Below, in pieces: positions 59,130 to 64,000 of a stretch of 64,000 nucleotides of DNA. Numbering within the stretch: position 1 is the stretch's first letter; every line of letters begins with the position of its first letter. Made by a program: the position numbers and the translations under genes. This DNA comes from Mercurialis annua (taxonomy: Eukaryota > Streptophyta > Magnoliopsida > Malpighiales > Euphorbiaceae), in NCBI RefSeq assembly GCF_937616625.2, contig NC_065577.1, positions 26,177,501 through 26,241,500 on the forward strand, written 5' to 3'. The notes under the pieces were generated by a model. It made no database searches, was not told the origin of the DNA, and saw only the letters and a list, made by a program, of their open reading frames with translations.

Positions 59130-60346
59130 AATGTCAACTCAACTAGATGAAACGGGAGGTCATGGACTTCGTCAAGAAACAGAACGAAGACCTGAAGAAA
59201 TAGCTCGAGAACATCATAAGAGCCCAACTGGAGGCGGAAGGTGGCTAGAACAATGATCAAAATGCCACCGATGATAAAGTAGAGGAAACGATGAGGAAGG
59301 AAAAGTCCGGAAGGAAACACAGAGCAGACTATGCTGGCTCAGAGGGGACAGAGGCAACCAGAACTGGTTTAATAACACATTGTATGAAGAATAGCTGAAA
59401 GCAAAGGCTGAGAGCAAAAAGCCCAAGAATTAAGAATAAGTATAATCTGAATCCTACCAGGACCTGGGAAAGAAGATTGAACAGCTCCAAGCCATCATCA
59501 ATGGCAACCAGCTCATCGACTTGGATGAGTATTCCCTAGCAGAAGACGAGCAGTTGCCGACAATATTCAAGATGCCAGATCAGCCACTTCAACAGAAGGG
59601 GCGATCCTTTGCATTCACCTGAACCAGTTCATCTCTGTGACGACTACCACCGTCCTGACATACAAACAAATTATTAGAGCCTTTCCAAGGTCATTAGAAC
59701 GTAATGCAGCCCGATTGTACTACGACCTCCCTATATAAACAAGGGGGATTGGAACGAACTGTCTACCGCCTTCATAAATCAATATTGTTGCGGTTCCTAA
59801 CTGGAAGACACTCTAAGAGAGCTAGAGGAGACAAAGCAAAAGCCCGGAGAAGCAATCTCCTAATTCCTCGCCAAATTTCTAGACAAAGCTGCACTATTGA
59901 AAGAGAAGTCATCCGAGAAAGACCGGGTTAGAATTTTTGTCAAGAACGTCTTTCCATATTAGGTCGAAAAGCTGCAAAACATGAATCCCAAAACCTTTGT
60001 GGACTTAGTTAACAACGGGATGCAAGTCGAAGAGATATCTGAAAAGAAGTGCTACGCACCGATAGGAGGTTATCTGTCGAACTACCGGTCAGCTTACAAA
60101 AGTGCCAGTGTGAACTTTGTCCAAAGACAAGGCTCAAGAAGACGAAGGTGTTCGGAATTCCCTATTCCTCTCATAGAGGTCTTAGAAAGGTTGATGAAGC
60201 AACACCTTCTACAGCGCAGGCAGCCCAGCAATCCACCAAATCTGAATGCACCAAATTATAACCCTAACACCCTTTGCAAGTTTCATCAGACTCAGGGCCA
60301 CTATACCGACTCCTGCATCACATTTCAGATAGCCATCCAAACATGA
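59130..60346 (+). pseudogene. gag of element M, broken
   Basis: A plausible start is MSTQLDETGG (59130). The core capsid region (59640-59990) shows RNAARLYYDLP, LRELEETKQKPGEAIS and SEKDRVRIFVKNVFPY, the classic gypsy gag order, but in different frames with stops. The C-terminal frame 59981-60346 gives NPKTFVDLVNNGMQVEE, a Pro/Asn-rich linker and a zinc-knuckle-like motif CKFHQTQGHYTDSC near its end, as in the Tat lineage (C-x2-H form). Gag packages the element RNA. At least four stops or shifts preclude a whole product. Confidence 0.82.
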
Positions 60347-60945
60347 TAGACGATGGAAGAATTACTGATCCATTAATGGGACAGCCCAGTATGCAGAATA
60401 ATCCGCTGCCCAACTATCATGCAACACCCCCACCGTAGGGCGTAAACGCCATAAACTCCGGCCAAACTTATGAAGAGGTTATGGATTCCTTCGCCGATAC
60501 TAATCCCGCCAGCCCTGAAAAGTTAGTTGTAACAGAGACGACACCAGTTATAAAGCCACTAACGGCCCTGTTTTGACAGCTGAAATCACACGTGTTGATA
60601 GACCACCTGCCATTGAACATCAAATTATGCGAGTACCACAGGAATTTCGGGCACTCTATCGAGGAGTGCATATAGCTGAAAGAGGCCATCCAAGCATTAG
60701 TAGAACAGCGAAAATTCGACTATTCCCTTCAGATAATGAAGATCGATGAAGCCCATGGAAGCGGCAGAACAACTGAGGAAGTCCTGAATTCCTTCTCAGA
60801 CATCAATCCCCGGACCCAGATGGATTTATTGGGACAACCATCAGGAAAATTCGACTTCGAGGTGTTCAGCACACCGTCACCCAGCAAAACTCTCAGCGAG
60901 ATCAAGCCGACCGGTTGGGGACCAGAGTTTGATCACATGAATTAA
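60347..60945 (+). pseudogene. gag/linker of M with a second zinc-knuckle-like motif
   Basis: The reading frame continues through several stops. Near 60636-60680 it encodes CEYHRNFGHSIEEC, a second motif of the same C-x2-H...GH...C type, followed by a charged helix (LKEAIQALVEQRK). 60736-60945 is open and ends WGPEFDHMN. Two related motifs about 350 bp apart suggest a duplicated segment. Confidence 0.65.
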
Positions 60946-61050
60946 GTAACTGCTACTCCTGAGAAGCCAGCTGAGACTCTGAGTACCAAAACAGTTGGGG
61001 CCATAAATGTTTGGTACAACTCAGACAAAGATAATGACGAGGAGGATATT

Positions 61051-61254
61051 TTGTTCAAGAATGGTGTAGAAACCAACTCAGAATGTGTAAACAAGCTCGC
61101 TTTGAAGCAGCCAAAGGAGGCAAATACACCTGATGAGAAGCTAACTCGAGCAGATGAATTACAAGTAAGCCGACCAGGAAAGGCTACCTCGAGTCAATCT
61201 ATTTGGGACCTGCTGATACATTCCAAAGAGTACAAAAAGCGGTATTGGCACTGA
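61051..61254 (+). pseudogene. pre-protease segment of M polyprotein
   Basis: 67 codons with SSQSIWDLLIHSKEYKK, a motif that precedes the protease in Tat/Ogre polyproteins. The frame shifts about 61235 into VLALTTMTIEQDVTP and then IIFTEDEFPLEG. Confidence 0.7.
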
Positions 61255-61259
61255 CAACA

Positions 61260-61831
61260 ATGACGATTGAACAAGATGTAACCCCAGCAGTCATGCTCAG
61301 CAAGTTAACTAAGAAGAAGGCGAGCGCCATTATCTTTACCGAAGATGAATTTCCACTGGAAGGTAGATAGCATAACAAAGCGATGTACATCACAACTGAA
61401 ATCTTGGGAAGCGCACTAATACCGTAATGATAGACGATGGGTATGCCATCAATGTTTGCCCTGCGCTTATCCTCCCAAGGCTTGGACTAACACCTGTAAC
61501 GCTGAAGCCATCAGATCTGTTCATCAGGGCCTACGACGAGACTAAGAGGGGAGTGGAAGGAACTTTCAAAGCCCTATTAAAAACTGGACCCATCTAGACT
61601 TGGGTATAATTTGTTGTACTAGACATACCAGTTACCTTCTCACTACCATTGGGAAGACCGTGGTTCCACGAACTTGGAGGAGTGCCCTCTACGCTGCACC
61701 AGAAGATACAATTCCCATACGAAGGATGGATAGCCACAATCGAGGGTGAATCGGGAAAGGTGATCAACATGATCAAATTTGCCGAGAATGAACTGATACC
61801 GAATCCAGGATTCTGGATCTCTGCCATATGA
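61260..61831 (+). pseudogene. aspartic protease of element M
   Basis: Order: IIFTEDEFPLEG, HNKAMYITTEI, then the active-site region MIDDGYAINVCP (DDG where D-S/T/N-G is usual), FIRAYDETKRGVEGTF, VVLDIPV, then the Tat-lineage signature LGRPWFHELGGVPSTLHQK and a final YEGWIATIEGE. It cleaves the polyprotein in functional elements. Several stops (for example after LEGR and TGPI) and a frameshift disable it. Confidence 0.85.
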
Positions 61832-62341
61832 ACGGAGGAAAGCACGTTCATGGATGCTAATGGGATCCTTATGGTGAAGAAATCCAACTACATGCCCGAA
61901 ATGGGAATCACAAAATTGCTACAGAGTTTATCAAAGCTCTCAGACTTCAAAGGACTGACCACTAAGGCATGTTTAGGCTTCGATCCAGGAACTAAGACAG
62001 AGAGGATTCCAGGGAATACGCTATATGATTACTTCATCGAAGAAGAGCACAAAGCGCATCAGTATTAGGGCCAACCAAAACCAGGCATGATCATGGACAG
62101 CATGGTCCCAGGATTTGAAATCTTTCAGGATATCATCAGGGAAAAGATGAGCAATGCATACATGCCAGCAATCAAGGAGATAGACATCGATGATCTTTTC
62201 TACAAGACGGTCGAAGCGCCCAATATCGAGAGGGTCACAGAGTTGGCCTCCTTCATCAACCTCAGCATCCATGATACCGCCAGCGAGACAGAAGTAGTAA
62301 CTCCACCTATGTACGGAGCATTTGGAGATATGTTGTCCTAA
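61832..62341 (+). pseudogene. post-protease region of M polyprotein
   Basis: Two frames in order: 61850-62068 (MPEMGITKLLQSLSKLSDFK, LGFDPGTKTERIPGNTLYDY) and 62087-62341, acidic, ending VVTPPMYGAFGDMLS. The first resembles the G-patch-like stretch after protease in Tat/Ogre polyproteins. A stop separates them. No RT follows before the window ends. Confidence 0.65.
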
Positions 62342-63640
62342 ACCATCCAATTATGTAGTGGTTTAGTTTAGCTTTAGTTTCTATTTTTCATCTAGATATT
62401 TTGAAAAACTTGCATTGTTTATTCGATTTCTTTATATTCAAGAGTTAATGATGACACTGGATATGCCTATTCATATGATGTCTCGCCAGATGGGCATGCT
62501 ATTTTCAATTATTTCAATATGCATACATACAATGAAATTGAGCTATTTCACCGGTCCATTCAATAACCGAGATTAGGAAATAAATACTTTCAGAGATAAT
62601 CTTCTTTCAATAGGTCATACCCCTGAGGAAATATGAGTTGATCTGACTATCTCAAAAAGGACAGCGGCCTGCTAGTGGGTTTTGGCCCATTGGCTAAAAA
62701 AGAGTTGGCCACAAAAAGTTTTACGCAGGGAGGGCACACGCTAAAATAGATCGTCTAGCCCGAATAGGACAAACATCAAAAGTCAACTACCCAACTTCTG
62801 CCTCACAGCATCCTATCTAGGAGCGGGACGGTTTAAGTAGTGAGCTACAGCACTCACTAGAGGTTCTCCCCGGATCATCGATTAGGATCGAGTAGAACAC
62901 TCACATAAAAAATAGTTAATCCATAAAATCCACAAGGAATGATTGATAGCAGGGGTAAACCACTTCAAACAGTAAATATCTCAATTATACCAACTATTGA
63001 ATGAACTGGTTTAATATATCTTTTATAATATATTCATATTGAAATCATTGACTAGCACATGTTCCTAGAAAGGACAGACAGAGGATCACGAATCCCTACA
63101 GCATAAATCTTTGAGACAATGGAACAAAAAATTTCAAAAAACTTTTCAAAAATTCAAAATTTCCTCATAGATTCACAGTTGCGCCAAGAAAAATGTTGAA
63201 ATGCGCACTAATTGTCATAGAAACAAACATATTCCCCCAGATCAGATAGCACCGCCTAGAGCAAACCTAGCCAAAGACCAAACTATTCATCAAATAATCT
63301 AGTTTCCAAGACAAGAAAACTGAATGATCCGATGAGGAGGCAACATAAAGTACGACGCAAGTAGAAGAGATCATTCCACTAGGGAAGTGGAAAATAGGGC
63401 CAATGTTTTGCAAAATTGAGCCCTATAAACACCAGAAACAACAGTTACCAGGCCTCTACCTCCAAAAATAAAACGCCAGAACCACAAGAATCAATAGACG
63501 CCAAGCCCGCATTCTCAAGAAATACCCAGAGTAGGCACCACGCCTACGATACCCAGAGACAAAATTCGGCCAACAGGAACCGTCATAACCCTCACAATAG
63601 GCAACAAACCTCTACCTCCAAGAGATTTATAGAATAGGTA
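62342..63640 (+). other. region of M downstream of protease, non-coding
   Basis: 62490-63220 matches L 27360-28120 in reverse. No RT, RNase H or integrase motif. In Ogre elements an intron lies between protease and RT, so RT beyond 64000 cannot be excluded. Confidence 0.6.
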
Positions 63641-63944
63641 ACATGCCTCTTTTACCCAGAGACAAAAATTTGTTAGCAGGGGGCATTAAAGTCCTCAAAT
63701 AGAGAAGCAAAACACTTCCTCATCTAGATAACGGGAGTAAAAGAACTCCTCACCTAGAGACTTGGGTACTTAAGATCCCCATCCACCTAAAAATTAGGGA
63801 TTTAAGGTCCCCATCACCTAGAAACCACAGGCGCTAGCCTTACATTGCCCAAAAGACTGGGGGTTTCAGGTCCCCATCATCTAGAAACCACAGGCGCTAC
63901 CCTAACATAGCCCAGAAATTGGGGACTTAAGGTCCCCATCCCTG

Positions 63945-63946
<2 letters not shown>
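63640..63946 (+). repeat. tandem repeat in M, about 60-70-bp unit
   Basis: 'gacttaaggtccccatc' and 'cctagaaaccacaggcgcta' recur three to four times; reverse-oriented relatives lie at 25300-26330 in L. Confidence 0.8.

Positions 63947-63948
<2 letters not shown>

Positions 63949-64000
<52 letters not shown>
63949..64000. repeat. (TA)n microsatellite, runs off the window
   Basis: Uninterrupted TA to the last base. Confidence 0.95.

Overview
This window is nuclear DNA of a flowering plant, probably a eudicot with a repeat-rich genome; I cannot name the species. It is AT-rich, intron-like signals are plant-like, and almost every recognisable piece belongs to an LTR retrotransposon. I found no intact host gene and no tRNA, rRNA or CRISPR array. 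What it holds is a stack of nested LTR elements whose order of insertion can be read from target-site duplications (TSDs).

Layout. (1) 1-7933: minus-strand gypsy-like element S with two similar LTRs, an initiator-Met-type primer site, an open gag-like frame and no recognisable pol. (2) 7934-9230: inverted LTR fragment C with a minisatellite. (3) 9757-10113: foldback (hairpin) element. (4) 10555-14853: minus-strand LTR D, its polypurine tract and decayed interior, which resumes at 33548. (5) 14854-33542: plus-strand element P of the same LTR superfamily as S. Its 3' LTR is split by L, a 15,197-bp minus-strand Tat/Ogre-like element at 18105-33301 with a perfect TACGT TSD. L has no gag or pol but carries many minisatellites and, antisense to itself, a broken multi-exon gene with a plant mobile domain (PMD). 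(6) 33852-52000: minus-strand Ty1/copia element R (gag, protease, integrase, RT and RNase H remnants). Its 3' LTR is split by solo LTR F, which itself holds solo LTRs G (TSD ATTTC) and H (TSD CCAAA). Its gag is split inside the zinc knuckle by solo LTR N (TSD CCAGG). (7) 52001-55866: long LTR E, joined to (8) 55867-64000: plus-strand Tat/Ogre-like element M with broken gag and protease and no RT before the window ends.

Two LTR families dominate. The 'TGTCACGACC' family (A/S, B, C, D, P, E, F, G, H) shares an end motif, a 31-32-bp paired-dyad module and, in several copies, a splice-donor-like site downstream of the TATA box, yet each subfamily has its own cassette of palindromes. The 'TGTAGACACC' family (L, N, M) has about 2.44-kb LTRs and a TGGCGACTC-type primer site. 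The most notable signals are the antisense PMD pseudogene with a duplicated last exon, and LTR palindromes that differ between copies by symmetrical, structure-preserving changes.
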